NCBI RefSeq assembly: GCF_023715655.1
Contig: NZ_JAMBON010000014.1
Span: forward strand, 1 to 64,000
Direction: 5' to 3'
DNA length: 64,000 nt
DNA from: Oceanobacillus luteolus
Lineage (GTDB): Bacteria > Bacillota > Bacilli > Bacillales > Amphibacillaceae
Numbering within the stretch: the stretch's first letter is position 1; each line of letters begins with the position of its first letter. Positions 16,263-25,405 of this stretch are shown here, piece by piece. The position numbers were made by a program, and so were the translations under genes. Under the pieces are notes generated by a model that worked only from the letters and a program-made list of their open reading frames with translations, was not told where the DNA came from and did not search any database.

Positions 16263-17609
16263 TTATGCAAACTGTAAGTGATGTTTTTCGATAAACTCTT
16301 TTAAGATGCTCTCCAAGTTCGGCCCTTCCACCTCGTCTAGATCATAGAACACACGAGTAGTAGGTTTGTTGATATTGATGACACGAGTCAAGTCGATTGG
16401 TGTACCAATAATCACTGCATCACAGTCCGTATTATTGATGGTCTCCTCTAAATCTTTCAGTTGCTGTTCCCCATATCCCATTGCAGGAAGCACTTTTTCA
16501 ATATGAGGGTAAGTTTTGAATGTTTCTTTCAATGTTCCGACTAAATATGGGCTAGGATCTACAATTTCTGAAGCTCCAAGACGTTCTGCAGCAACAGAAC
16601 CTGCGCCGATTTTCATCTCTCCGTGTGTAAGTGTCGGGCCATCTTCTACAACTAAAACTTTTTTACCTGTAATCAATTCTGGTTTATCAACAGTAATCGT
16701 CGATTCAGCCTTGATGATTTTGCTATCAGGGGCTGCAGCTTTTATATTATTTTCCACTGTTGCAACTGCTTCTTCCGGAGCACTATCCACTTTGTTTATG
16801 ATGGACACGTCTGTCGTTCTCAAACAAACTTCACCAGGATAATATTTCAGTTCATGACCTGGACGGTGCGGGTCAAGTACGGTAATTGCGAGGTCTGGCT
16901 CATAGAAAGAGAAGTCATTGTTTCCACCATCCCAAAGAATGACATCACAGCCATCTGGATCATTTTCCGCAGCTTTTAAAATATCTGCATAATCGACACC
17001 TGCATATACAATATTACCTCTTGTCACATGTGGCTCATACTCTTCCATTTCCTCGATTGTACAATCATGTTTTTTCAAGTCGTCGACAGTCGCGAAACGT
17101 TGTACACGTTGTGCATTCAAGTCACCGTAAGGCATCGGGTGACGTACAGCAACGACTTTTAAGTTTTGCTTAAGCAACGTTTCAATGATTTTACGGGAAG
17201 TTTGGCTTTTTCCTGTCCCTGTACGTACGGCTGTAACGGAAATGACCGGTTTGTTACTTTTTAACATCGTACTGTTTGGTCCAAGTAATTTGAAATCTGC
17301 ACCAGCAGCATTCACAACTGCACTGATTCCCATCAAATCTTCATAGCTGATATCACTGAATGCGAAGACACATTCATCGACATCTAGTTCTTTAATTAAT
17401 TGAGGAAGCTCATCTTGGGAATAAATTGGAATCCCCTCTGGATATAAGCTTCCAGCAAGTTCACTCGGATATTTACGTCCATCTATATCAGGAATTTGCG
17501 CTGCAGTGAATGCAACGACGTTATATGCATCATTATCACGATAATACGTGTTGAAATTATGAAAGTCTCGACCAGCTGCACCAATGATAATCACGTTTTT
17601 AGTTTCCAT
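16263..17609 (-). CDS. Cyclic 2,3-diphosphoglycerate synthetase-like P-loop protein
   Basis: A 448-residue protein with an N-terminal Rossmann-like segment (VIIIGAAGRDFHNFN) and a P-loop at residues 131-138 in TAVRTGTGKSQTSRKI, followed by VILWDGGNND. The layout and length match the family of archaeal cyclic 2,3-diphosphoglycerate synthetase, which makes an osmo- and thermoprotective anion in methanogens. Bacterial homologues are widespread but mostly uncharacterised, so cDPG synthesis is not assumed here. I prefer ATG 17609, nine bases from AGGAG, over ATG 17615. It is monocistronic. Confidence 0.65.
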   Translation of the reverse strand: METKNVIIIGAAGRDFHNFNTYYRDNDAYNVVAFTAAQIPDIDGRKYPSELAGSLYPEGIPIYSQDELPQLIKELDVDECVFAFSDISYEDLMGISAVVNAAGADFKLLGPNSTMLKSNKPVISVTAVRTGTGKSQTSRKIIETLLKQNLKVVAVRHPMPYGDLNAQRVQRFATVDDLKKHDCTIEEMEEYEPHVTRGNIVYAGVDYADILKAAENDPDGCDVILWDGGNNDFSFYEPDLAITVLDPHRPGHELKYYPGEVCLRTTDVSIINKVDSAPEEAVATVENNIKAAAPDSKIIKAESTITVDKPELITGKKVLVVEDGPTLTHGEMKIGAGSVAAERLGASEIVDPSPYLVGTLKETFKTYPHIEKVLPAMGYGEQQLKDLEETINNTDCDAVIIGTPIDLTRVININKPTTRVFYDLDEVEGPNLESILKEFIEKHHLQFA

Positions 17610-17842
17610 TTGCATCAGCTCCTATGCGTTTCTAAGAATTGATTATAATTATACTCCTCGATGTATAATTATGCAAGGGTTAAATAAAAATAATTTTGAT
17701 AAAACTTTCTACTTATATAATATGTAGATTCAGAGAAAGTGTGGAAGAACTTTATTTGATAGAATCGGTGTCTTATAATCTCCAATAAAAGGAGATTAAG
17801 GTGGGTTGCAGCAAGGATGGGTAATGAAGAGTGGTTGGGAAG

Positions 17843-17871
17843 GACAGAGGCTCAAATTCAACCTCTGTCTC
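17843..17871. terminator. Hairpin at the 3-prime end of the BtuF-like gene
   Basis: GACAGAGG and CCTCTGTC arms enclose the stop codon of the minus-strand gene at 17858. There is no clear U tract, so function as a terminator is tentative. Confidence 0.4.
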
Positions 17872-18634
17872 CAAAAGTCTTAAAATAGGTAGCAGCTTCC
17901 ACCATTTTTGCGCCATACCAGAACATTTCTCCGTCGACGATTCTAATTTTTACATCTGGTAGCATCTCACGGAATTCATCCAGATGGTCGTCCCGGAATG
18001 GGTATGGTTCTGTAGCCAGGAAAACTTCCTCAAGCTCTGCCTGTTTGAAATCCAAATCCGTCACTACTGGATATCTGCCTTCTGTTTCTGTAAAAGGATT
18101 GATAAAACCCATTTCCTCAAGCAGTGAATTTATGTATGTATTTTTTCCGACCACCATATATGGCTTTTTCCAAATGACGTAGGCCACTCTCTTTCCACTA
18201 GCATGTGGCAGGTTTTGAAATGCAACTTTAATTTGTTTGCTGAGAGTTGCCGCATTTTCTTCTCGACCCGTTAAGCGCCCCAAGTCATTCAACATCCGGA
18301 ACACATCATTGAAATGCTGAACTTCAAACACGAAAACCGGGTAATGCTGTTCTAGTGTTTCTACAATTTCCTTCGTATTCTCTTCTTTTTCAGCAATAAT
18401 GAGATTTGGCTTCAGTTCGTGGATCCTATCCAGCTTTATATCTTTTGTTCCGCCAATATTAATGGCGCTTTTCACTTTATCCTCAGGAAATTTACAAAAT
18501 CTCGTCCTGCCGACAATTTCCTTTTCCAATCCAATGTGATACATCGTTTCCGTTATTGCAGGAACTAGTGAAATAATCCGCTTTGGTGGTTCGTCCAGTG
18601 GAACTATCCGTCCAAGATGATCTCGAATCCCCAT
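17858..18634 (-). CDS. BtuF-like helical-backbone metal receptor without a signal peptide
   Basis: A 258-residue class III solute-binding-protein fold: the N-terminal lobe shows RIISLVPAITETMYHIGLEKEIVGRTRFC, then the long backbone helix near residue 125, then the C-terminal lobe (PYMVVGKNTYINSLLEEMGF). Related proteins bind cobalamin or iron chelates for ABC import. This one begins MGIRDHLGRIVPLDEPP with no signal sequence or lipobox, so it should be cytoplasmic. No btuC or btuD is nearby. Chelate binding inside the cell is possible but unproven. Confidence 0.7.
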   Translation of the reverse strand: MGIRDHLGRIVPLDEPPKRIISLVPAITETMYHIGLEKEIVGRTRFCKFPEDKVKSAINIGGTKDIKLDRIHELKPNLIIAEKEENTKEIVETLEQHYPVFVFEVQHFNDVFRMLNDLGRLTGREENAATLSKQIKVAFQNLPHASGKRVAYVIWKKPYMVVGKNTYINSLLEEMGFINPFTETEGRYPVVTDLDFKQAELEEVFLATEPYPFRDDHLDEFREMLPDVKIRIVDGEMFWYGAKMVEAATYFKTFGDRG

Positions 18635-18747
18635 ATAACCCCCCCTGACTAGAATAAATCATGCGATGGAATAGCAGAATAACACTGATGCTATAAAACT
18701 GTAAACCTTTACATGAGGCTTAAAAACATTATACAGGAGGAATGGGT

Positions 18748-19485
18748 ATGGGTAAATTACAAGACAAGGTAGCCGTTATTACAGGAGGGGTCTCAGGAAT
18801 TGGAGCGGCCTCTGCGACACTTTTTGCAGCAGAAGGGGCAAAGCTGGTACTTGTCGATATGAATCAGGAGCTAGGTGATCGTTTTATTGAAGAATTAAAA
18901 GGGCAGGGTGGCGATGCAGTGTTTGTCAAAGCCGATGTGACGAATGAGGCGGATGTGCAAAACGTATTCGACACAGCGAAGTCCCAGTTTGGCAAGGTGG
19001 ATATACTTTTCAATAACGCGGGAATCGGAAGTGTGAAACCAACCGAAGAGTTAACGTATGCTGAATGGAGAAGAACGGTAGAAGTGGACTTGGATGCGGT
19101 CTTTTTAAATGCCCAGTTTGCGATCAAAGAGTTTTTGCAAAACGGTGGCGGTGTCATAGTCAACACAGCTTCGATGTATGGTTGGGTAGGTTCTCCGGGA
19201 AGTGCAGCCTATAACGCAGCGAAAGGTGGAGTGATTAACCTTACCCGTTCCCTTGGTCTTGAATATGCTGAAAGAAACATCCGTATCAACGCTCTTTGTC
19301 CTGGTTTTATTGAAACACCGATTTTAGGCGATACGGACAGGGAATTCTTGACGAATGCAACGCCGATGAAACGTTTAGGACAACCTGAGGAAATGGCTAA
19401 AGCAGCACTATTCTTGGCAAGTGATGACTCTTCCTTTATGACTGGAAACTCGTTGATCGTCGATGGTGGATACACTGCCCAATAA
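18748..19485 (+). CDS. Short-chain dehydrogenase/reductase
   Basis: A 245-residue classical SDR. The cofactor motif is TGGVSGIG, the structural motif is NNAGIG, and the active site includes S in NTASMYGW and the YNAAK pair. D at the end of the second strand (LVLVDMN) favours NAD(H). The C-terminal FMTGNSLIVDGGYTAQ is typical. The substrate is unknown; many such proteins are annotated as glucose-1-dehydrogenase or 3-oxoacyl reductase without evidence. ATG 18748 follows AGGAGGA; ATG 18742 abuts that box. Confidence 0.88.
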   Translation: MGKLQDKVAVITGGVSGIGAASATLFAAEGAKLVLVDMNQELGDRFIEELKGQGGDAVFVKADVTNEADVQNVFDTAKSQFGKVDILFNNAGIGSVKPTEELTYAEWRRTVEVDLDAVFLNAQFAIKEFLQNGGGVIVNTASMYGWVGSPGSAAYNAAKGGVINLTRSLGLEYAERNIRINALCPGFIETPILGDTDREFLTNATPMKRLGQPEEMAKAALFLASDDSSFMTGNSLIVDGGYTAQ

Positions 19486-19639
19486 GTTCATCTCTGAACC
19501 CTCTCTGACTTAAACAGGGAGGGTTATAATATGTGTTATAAAACTTCTGCTTATATAGATAAAAGCATTTAAACTATACTCATTTGGGCTGTGTTAAGAT
19601 AGTATAGGATGATTTACTACATAAAAGGAGTTTTAGACG

Positions 19640-20977
19640 GTGAGCAAACATGAAAAATTAATTGTACTAGCAGTATCCTTAGGGGTTATCTTGAATCCTT
19701 TAAACACGACGATGATTACCGTCGCTCTACCTGCCATCCAGCAGGATTTTCAATTGAACGCTACTGATATATCTTGGCTGATCGCTTCTTACTTTATTAT
19801 CAGCGCCATATTCACCCCATTAATTGGAAAATTAAGCGACAGTTACGGCAGAAGGTTAATATTTGTGATTGGACTCCTTCTCGTCGTAGTTTCCTCTATC
19901 CTGGCTCCATTATCAAATACGATGATTGTATTATTGATTATGCGCGGCATACAAGCCATTGGTACATCCGCCTTATTCCCGGCAGGGGTAGGCATTATCC
20001 GGAATGTGATCCAACATAAACAAAATCGAGTCATTGGAACATTAGCTGTATTTGCCACGACCTCGGCTGCTTTCGGACCTACTATTGGTGGGTTGCTAAT
20101 TCAATTTGGGGGCTGGCCAGTCATTTTTTATGTGAATCTGCCCATTCTGGCATTGGGAATCTTCTTGACGTTACGATATATTCCGAAAGACGAGCAATCC
20201 AGTGGGAAGGATCATTCATGGGATATCTTTGGAATCCTATTATTCAGTTTGACGATTATTGCTTGGATGATATTTTTACTAGGATTGGAGCAGGAAGTAC
20301 AAATAGGTACGTTGACTCTCTCGATTATTGTTACGGTTGTATTCTATATGCATGAAAAGAAAAGGGAAAATCCTTTTATAAATGTAAACTTTTTCCGTTC
20401 AAATTTAAATATTACGCTTATATTTGGACAATACATTCTCTCGACGGTCATTTTCTTCGCAGTATTACTCAGCTTTCCAACATTCTTACAGAGTGCAATC
20501 GGAACAACGTCGAGAACAGCAGGATTGGTCATGCTCTCGTTGTCGATATTTGCAATGGTGATGACTCCAATTGCAACGAGGTGGATGGAACGTTCGGGAT
20601 TCCGGATTCCTCTTCTAGTCAGTGTGGGGGTAGGGATAATCGGCGTACTCATGATGTTTATGGTAAAAGGCAATTCATCACTCTTCTTAGTTGGCTTAGT
20701 TCTTGCTATCATAGGGATCAGCAATGGAATCCAGAATATCGGTTTACAAAATCTGTTGTTTACGTTCATTGATAAAGCAGACAGCGGAATTGCCTCAGGT
20801 CTGTTGATGACATCGAGATTCATTGGAAATATTCTTGCTTCCAGTCTTTATGGAATTGCTTTTGCCACAGGTATGGGCAATCAAAATATGATGACGATGA
20901 CAATGGTGCTCCTATTTATTGCAGCCCTCCTGTTTCCAGGAATGCTCTATGTAACAAGGAGAAATAAAGAAGCATGA
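19640..20977 (+). CDS. MFS drug-exporter-type transporter
   Basis: A 445-residue major facilitator with about twelve to fourteen helices. The DHA-type signatures are LNTTMITVALPAIQQDF in helix 1, GKLSDSYGRRLIF in the loop 2-3 region and RGIQAIGTSALFPAGVGII. This points to proton-driven multidrug export. The start is GTG 19640 after AAAGGAG. A 15-bp perfect hairpin terminator overlaps the stop codon. No regulator is adjacent, and the upstream SDR is separated by 154 bases. Confidence 0.85.
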   Translation: MSKHEKLIVLAVSLGVILNPLNTTMITVALPAIQQDFQLNATDISWLIASYFIISAIFTPLIGKLSDSYGRRLIFVIGLLLVVVSSILAPLSNTMIVLLIMRGIQAIGTSALFPAGVGIIRNVIQHKQNRVIGTLAVFATTSAAFGPTIGGLLIQFGGWPVIFYVNLPILALGIFLTLRYIPKDEQSSGKDHSWDIFGILLFSLTIIAWMIFLLGLEQEVQIGTLTLSIIVTVVFYMHEKKRENPFINVNFFRSNLNITLIFGQYILSTVIFFAVLLSFPTFLQSAIGTTSRTAGLVMLSLSIFAMVMTPIATRWMERSGFRIPLLVSVGVGIIGVLMMFMVKGNSSLFLVGLVLAIIGISNGIQNIGLQNLLFTFIDKADSGIASGLLMTSRFIGNILASSLYGIAFATGMGNQNMMTMTMVLLFIAALLFPGMLYVTRRNKEA

Positions 20978-21005
20978 AACGTATTTTTCAGTTTCATGCT
21001 TCTTT
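20966..21005 (+). terminator. Intrinsic terminator of the MFS gene
   Basis: Perfect 15-bp arms AAAGAAGCATGAAAC and GTTTCATGCTTCTTT flank a 10-base loop and are followed by TTTAT. The left arm includes the stop codon. Confidence 0.9.
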
Positions 21006-21201
21006 TTTATGTCTAATCTTCAGTAATCCGACGAAAAACGAAGCAATTGTAAGAAAAACAACGCTATACACTTTATAAAATAAAAATTGTACGTATTAAA
21101 CACGTTATATAAAGTTTAAATTGAGTTTAGTTAGCAAGCAATCTAAGCTATACTTAAGAAGTGATTTCAGAAAACATGAAAATTGTCGGAGGTGCGTTGT
21201 T

Positions 21202-22365
21202 TTGTTGGAATTTAAAAATGTTACAAAACGCTACAGCAGCCAAGGTAGACCTGCTGTTAACAGCTTAAATTTAAAAATAGAAAAAGGAGAATTTGTTTGT
21301 TTTATCGGTCCTAGTGGTTGTGGGAAAACAACGACGATGAAAATGGTGAACCGGTTGATTGATATATCAGAAGGACAGATTTTAATAAATGGAAAAGATA
21401 TTATGAAGCAAAATCCGGTAGAGCTTCGCCGCTCCATTGGTTATGTCATCCAGCAAATCGGGCTGATGCCACATATGACGATCAAGGAAAATATCGTACT
21501 TGTCGGTACCCTTCTCAAATGGTCGAAGGAAGAAAAAGATGCACGGGCAAAAGAACTGATTAAACTTGTTGACTTACCGGAAGATTACCTCGATAAATAT
21601 CCACATGAACTGAGTGGGGGACAACAACAGCGAATTGGGGTATTACGTGCGTTAGCTGCTAACCCACCATTGATTCTCATGGACGAACCATTTGGAGCAC
21701 TAGACCCGATCACAAGGGACTCGCTTCAAGATGAGTTCAAAAAATTGCAACGTGAATTAGGAAAAACGATTGTGTTCGTCACCCATGATATGGATGAAGC
21801 GTTGAAGCTTGCGGATCGAATCGTCATTATGCGTGACGGGGAAATTGTCCAAGCAGACACACCGGAAGAAATCTTAAGAAACCCGGCGAATGAGTTTGTC
21901 GAAGAATTCCTAGGAAAAGAACGTCTCATTCAAGGCCGTCCTGATGTTGTTACAGTTGGACAAATCACCGGTGGCTCTCCAGTGACGATTGAACCACAAG
22001 CCACATTAAAAACTGCTCTGGCTACGATGAAGGACAAAAAAGTCGATGCACTGCTTGTCATTGACTCGAATCGTAAGCTACAGGGATATATCGATATTGA
22101 AATGGTGAACTTGAACTATAAAAAAGCAACTACAGTTGAAAAAGTAATGGAAACAGATTTGTTTGCTGTTACGGAAGACAGCTTATTACGTGATACAGTT
22201 CACAAGATACTTCGTCGTGGTGCGAAATTTGTACCGGTTGTAGACGAAGAAAATCGTTTGACAGGAATCGTCACTCGTGCAGCTTTGGCGAATCTATTGT
22301 ATGACACGATTTGGGGCGATGGAATGGAATTGGAAGACGAAAAGCCAAAGCTTCGTGCACTGTAG
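21202..22365 (+). CDS. opuCA: OpuC-type osmoprotectant ABC transporter ATP-binding protein with CBS domains
   Basis: A 387-residue ATPase. Walker A is GPSGCGKTT, the signature is LSGGQQQR, Walker B is LILMDEPFGALDP and the H-loop is FVTHDMDEA. Two CBS domains follow from about residue 255; in the family they sense ionic strength. It powers import of quaternary-amine osmolytes such as glycine betaine, carnitine or choline. TTG 21202 lies seven bases from GGAGGTG; TTG 21205 is an alternative. It is the first gene of a four-gene operon in the classical OpuCA-CB-CC-CD order. Confidence 0.9.
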   Translation: MLEFKNVTKRYSSQGRPAVNSLNLKIEKGEFVCFIGPSGCGKTTTMKMVNRLIDISEGQILINGKDIMKQNPVELRRSIGYVIQQIGLMPHMTIKENIVLVGTLLKWSKEEKDARAKELIKLVDLPEDYLDKYPHELSGGQQQRIGVLRALAANPPLILMDEPFGALDPITRDSLQDEFKKLQRELGKTIVFVTHDMDEALKLADRIVIMRDGEIVQADTPEEILRNPANEFVEEFLGKERLIQGRPDVVTVGQITGGSPVTIEPQATLKTALATMKDKKVDALLVIDSNRKLQGYIDIEMVNLNYKKATTVEKVMETDLFAVTEDSLLRDTVHKILRRGAKFVPVVDEENRLTGIVTRAALANLLYDTIWGDGMELEDEKPKLRAL

Positions 22366-22378
22366 GAGGTGGATGTAA

Positions 22379-23026
22379 ATGACAGAGTTTTTTGCTGCCC
22401 ATGGTAGTGACTTAATCTACAAAACTGGGGAACATTTATATATTTCACTGGCAGCTATTTTATTAGGAATCATTGTGGCTGTGCCACTGGGAATAGCGTT
22501 GTCCAGGGTACCGAAGTTTGCGGATCGGTTTATCTCCCTTGTCGGAGTTCTGCAAACTATCCCGAGTTTAGCGATTCTAGCATTTTTCATCCCATTCTTA
22601 GGGGTTGGAAAATTGCCTGCAATCATTGCTTTATTCTTCTATTCGTTACTGCCGATTTTACGGAATACGTATGTCGGAGTGAGAGATGTGGATAAAGGGA
22701 TAGTTGAAGCCGGAAAAGGTATGGGAATGAATACCTGGCAATCCATTATAAAAATGGAATTCCCATTAGCGCTTCCTGTTATTATGGCGGGTATTCGCTT
22801 GTCTACCGTGTACTTGATTGGTTGGGCGACACTAGCAGCCTTTATTGGTGGCGGTGGACTTGGTGATTTTATTTTTGATGGATTGAATTTATATCGACCG
22901 GACTTGATTTTAGCTGGAACAATTCCAGCAACGATTCTTGCGGTTATCGCAGATCGGTTACTTGCTGTTTTGGAAACTAAAATGACGCCTAAAGGATTGA
23001 GAGAATCCTATAAAACAGCTGCATAA
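22379..23026 (+). CDS. opuCB: OpuC-type ABC transporter permease (first)
   Basis: A 215-residue permease with about five helices and the inner-membrane EAA-type loop ([32 protein letters not shown]) that docks on the ATPase. GGAGGTG precedes ATG 22379, 13 bases after the opuCA stop. It forms the membrane channel with the second permease at 23961, to which it is clearly paralogous. Confidence 0.9.
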   Translation: MTEFFAAHGSDLIYKTGEHLYISLAAILLGIIVAVPLGIALSRVPKFADRFISLVGVLQTIPSLAILAFFIPFLGVGKLPAIIALFFYSLLPILRNTYVGVRDVDKGIVEAGKGMGMNTWQSIIKMEFPLALPVIMAGIRLSTVYLIGWATLAAFIGGGGLGDFIFDGLNLYRPDLILAGTIPATILAVIADRLLAVLETKMTPKGLRESYKTAA

Positions 23027-23044
23027 TGTTGGAGGTGAAATGTT

Positions 23045-23959
23045 TTGAGAAAGGGAATTATACTAATTGCTTTATTATTGATGCTTTCGGGATGTTCGTT
23101 ACCTGGATTGACAGGATCAGCCGCCAATACAGTGAAAATTGGAACGCTTGTTCAATCGGAATCCCATATATTAGCGGAGATGTTAGCTATCCTCATTGAA
23201 AGGGATATCGGTGCAGATACAGAGCTTGTTACTCACCTTGGTTCTTCCATCGTTCAGCATCAAGGAATGGTGCAAGGTGACCTTGATATTACGGCAACAA
23301 GATATACAGGAACTGATTTGTCCGGGGCGCTCGGGATGGAACCGGTGACGGATCCGGATGAGGCTCTAGAAATTGTTGAAAAGGAATTCCAGGAACAATT
23401 TGACCAAACATGGGGACCGACTTACGGGTTTGATAATAGTTATTCCATTGCGATTACTAATGAATTTGCTGAGGAAAATAATATTGAGACGATTTCTGAC
23501 TTGGAGCCGTTTGCAGATGAGTTACGATTCGGTGTAGATAATGCGTGGGTTAACAGAAAAGGAGACGGATATGACGGATTCCAGGAGATGTACTTTGAGT
23601 TTGGAGAAGTGTATCCGATGAATCTGGGACTCGTTTATCAAGCTGCGGCGACAGGCAGTATGGATGTAGTGCTTGCCTATTCTTCAGATGGTAGAATCAA
23701 AGAATTCGATCTAAAAGTATTAGAAGATGATCGCCGCTTCTTCCCTCCTTACGACGCATCTCCCGTTGTTCGAAATGAAACATTGGAACTTTATCCGGAA
23801 ATTGCAGATATTATGAATCGTCTACACGGACAAATCTCAACCGAACAAATGCAAGAGTTGAATTACCAAGCAGATGTTTTACTCATCAATCCTCGAAAAG
23901 TTGCAGAGGACTTCTTAAAGGAAAATAATTATTTTGAAGACGTGAAGGAGGGTCAGTAA
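23045..23959 (+). CDS. opuCC: OpuC-type glycine betaine/carnitine/choline-binding lipoprotein
   Basis: A 304-residue lipoprotein: basic MRKG, a hydrophobic stretch, then the lipobox LSGC with C17 as the lipidation site. The mature part is an OpuAC/OpuCC-like binding domain (VKIGTLVQSESHILAEML, GDLDITATRYTGTDLSGAL). It is anchored outside the membrane and delivers osmolyte to the permeases. The start is TTG 23045 after GGAGGTGAAA. Several Tyr and Trp residues could form the aromatic cage for the quaternary amine, but I did not align them residue by residue. Confidence 0.9.
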   Translation: MRKGIILIALLLMLSGCSLPGLTGSAANTVKIGTLVQSESHILAEMLAILIERDIGADTELVTHLGSSIVQHQGMVQGDLDITATRYTGTDLSGALGMEPVTDPDEALEIVEKEFQEQFDQTWGPTYGFDNSYSIAITNEFAEENNIETISDLEPFADELRFGVDNAWVNRKGDGYDGFQEMYFEFGEVYPMNLGLVYQAAATGSMDVVLAYSSDGRIKEFDLKVLEDDRRFFPPYDASPVVRNETLELYPEIADIMNRLHGQISTEQMQELNYQADVLLINPRKVAEDFLKENNYFEDVKEGQ

Positions 23960-23960
23960 G

Positions 23961-24608
23961 ATGGAAACATTACAACAACTCATCACTTATGTCAGCACGA
24001 ATGCCGATTATATTTGGGTTGAATTTTACCGGCATTTTCTAATGGCGGCGTATGGAGTATTGTTTGCAGCTATTATTGCCATCCCTCTTGGCATATTGAT
24101 TGCAAAATATGGGAAACTTAGTGCCTGGGTGCTATCTCTTGGAAGTATCATTCAGACCATCCCTGCCCTAGGGGCGATGGCAGTCATCATGCTCGTATTC
24201 GGTCTTGGTGTCAATACAGCTATTTTTACTTTGATGCTATACTCCATCTTGCCGATTACACAAAATACGTATGTCGGGATGAAGAGCGTCGACAAGAATG
24301 TCGTAGAAGCAGCCTATGCGTCTGGAATGACTCGCTTCCAAGTGCTTCGGATGGTTGAATTGCCTTTGGCAGTCAGTGTCATCATGGCAGGTTTACGGAC
24401 AGCCATCGTTATCGGTATCGGGATTGCAGCGGTTGGTGCATTCGTCGGCGCTGGGGGATTAGGTGCGATTATCGTTACCGGTACGAATGCAACAGACGGT
24501 ACAGCAATTATTTTAGCTGGAGCAATTCCGACAGCATTCATGGCAATTATTGCTGATGTGGTGATGGGCTGGATTGAACGTAAACTCCACCCGGTGAAAA
24601 CATCATAG
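23961..24608 (+). CDS. opuCD: OpuC-type ABC transporter permease (second)
   Basis: A 215-residue permease paralogous to the one at 22379 and of equal length. Its coupling loop reads VVEAAYASGMTRFQVLRMVELPLAVSV. It begins one base after the opuCC stop, with GGAGGGTCAGTAAG spanning the junction. It ends the operon; a short hairpin follows at 24630. Confidence 0.9.
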   Translation: METLQQLITYVSTNADYIWVEFYRHFLMAAYGVLFAAIIAIPLGILIAKYGKLSAWVLSLGSIIQTIPALGAMAVIMLVFGLGVNTAIFTLMLYSILPITQNTYVGMKSVDKNVVEAAYASGMTRFQVLRMVELPLAVSVIMAGLRTAIVIGIGIAAVGAFVGAGGLGAIIVTGTNATDGTAIILAGAIPTAFMAIIADVVMGWIERKLHPVKTS

Positions 24609-24629
24609 TTTAATCTATTATGAAATTGT

Positions 24630-24652
24630 CGTTCAGAGCTCACTTCTGAACG
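24630..24652 (+). terminator. Weak hairpin after the opuC operon
   Basis: CGTTCAGA and TCTGAACG arms flank a 7-base loop 21 bases after the last gene. There is no T tract, so it may only stabilise the 3-prime end. Confidence 0.4.
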
Positions 24653-24764
24653 GCAATAATTAAAAGTGAAATTGTAATAGCTTTCATCATTCTATTAGAT
24701 ATAGAATTATGGTAGTATAGTTAAGTTATCATGTTGCTGACCAGATGATGGAAGGGGGGATTGG

Positions 24765-25304
24765 ATGATGGAACGCATGGAAAGTATTGAAGATATCAAA
24801 TTACAATTTATAGATAAAATTTCCGAGAGTATGAACGCTTTTGGAGCCCCATCAACTGTTGGCAGGGTACTTGGGATTATTTATATGAACGGTGGACCGA
24901 TGACGCTAGATGAATTGGCTGCTGAAACTGGTATGAGCAAAACAAGGATGAGTCAAGTCGTTCGCAGGATGCTTGACATCGACATGCTGGAGCGGGCATT
25001 TAAAAAAGGGGTACGCAAAGACTTATATCAGGTGGAAAAAGATCATTACGAAACCTTTATTTCCTTATTCAATTCCACATGGCAAAAAGCGATCACCAAG
25101 AACAGAAATTTTGAACAAAAACTGAAAAGAAGACTAAGCGAGATGAAAGAGTCTCCAGATTTGACAGAGGAAGAAGAACAACTCATTAATGAACTTCTCG
25201 TTGAATTCAAAGAGTGGATGGATTATCATGACTGGGTACGCCGAGTCGCCGAATTCTTCGAGAGTGGTGAAATATTTAAACATGTCCCTAAGAAGGAAAG
25301 TTAA
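24765..25304 (+). CDS. GbsR/MarR-type transcriptional regulator
   Basis: A 179-residue GbsR-family protein. A winged helix (GGPMTLDELAAETGMSKTRMSQ, then VRRMLDIDMLERAFKKGVRKDLYQ) is followed by a helical C-terminal part with WMDYHDWVRRVAEFFESGE. Family members sense choline and repress choline/glycine betaine genes. Its position right behind the opuC operon supports control of that operon. ATG 24765 has GGGGGG at good spacing. It has its own upstream region and terminator. Confidence 0.85.
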   Translation: MMERMESIEDIKLQFIDKISESMNAFGAPSTVGRVLGIIYMNGGPMTLDELAAETGMSKTRMSQVVRRMLDIDMLERAFKKGVRKDLYQVEKDHYETFISLFNSTWQKAITKNRNFEQKLKRRLSEMKESPDLTEEEEQLINELLVEFKEWMDYHDWVRRVAEFFESGEIFKHVPKKES

Positions 25305-25330
25305 TGCTTGCAGAAATATGCTTTTATATA

Positions 25331-25390
25331 AAAGAGACAGACGCTTTTGAGATGTACTCTATAAAGTACACTTCTAAGCTCTGTCTCTTT
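25331..25390. terminator. Bidirectional terminator between the GbsR-like and DoxX genes
   Basis: AAAGAGACAG and CTGTCTCTTT form the 10-bp base of a long hairpin, with an inner GTACT/AGTAC stem. It separates convergent genes. Confidence 0.75.
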
Positions 25391-25405
25391 GTTGATTAAG
25401 CTCTA

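Noticed and set aside
17616-17857. Riboswitch or T-box upstream of the cDPGS-like gene
   Set aside because: I found no conserved riboswitch core or T-box sequence; the spacer is AT-rich and holds only a weak hairpin at the end of the next gene.
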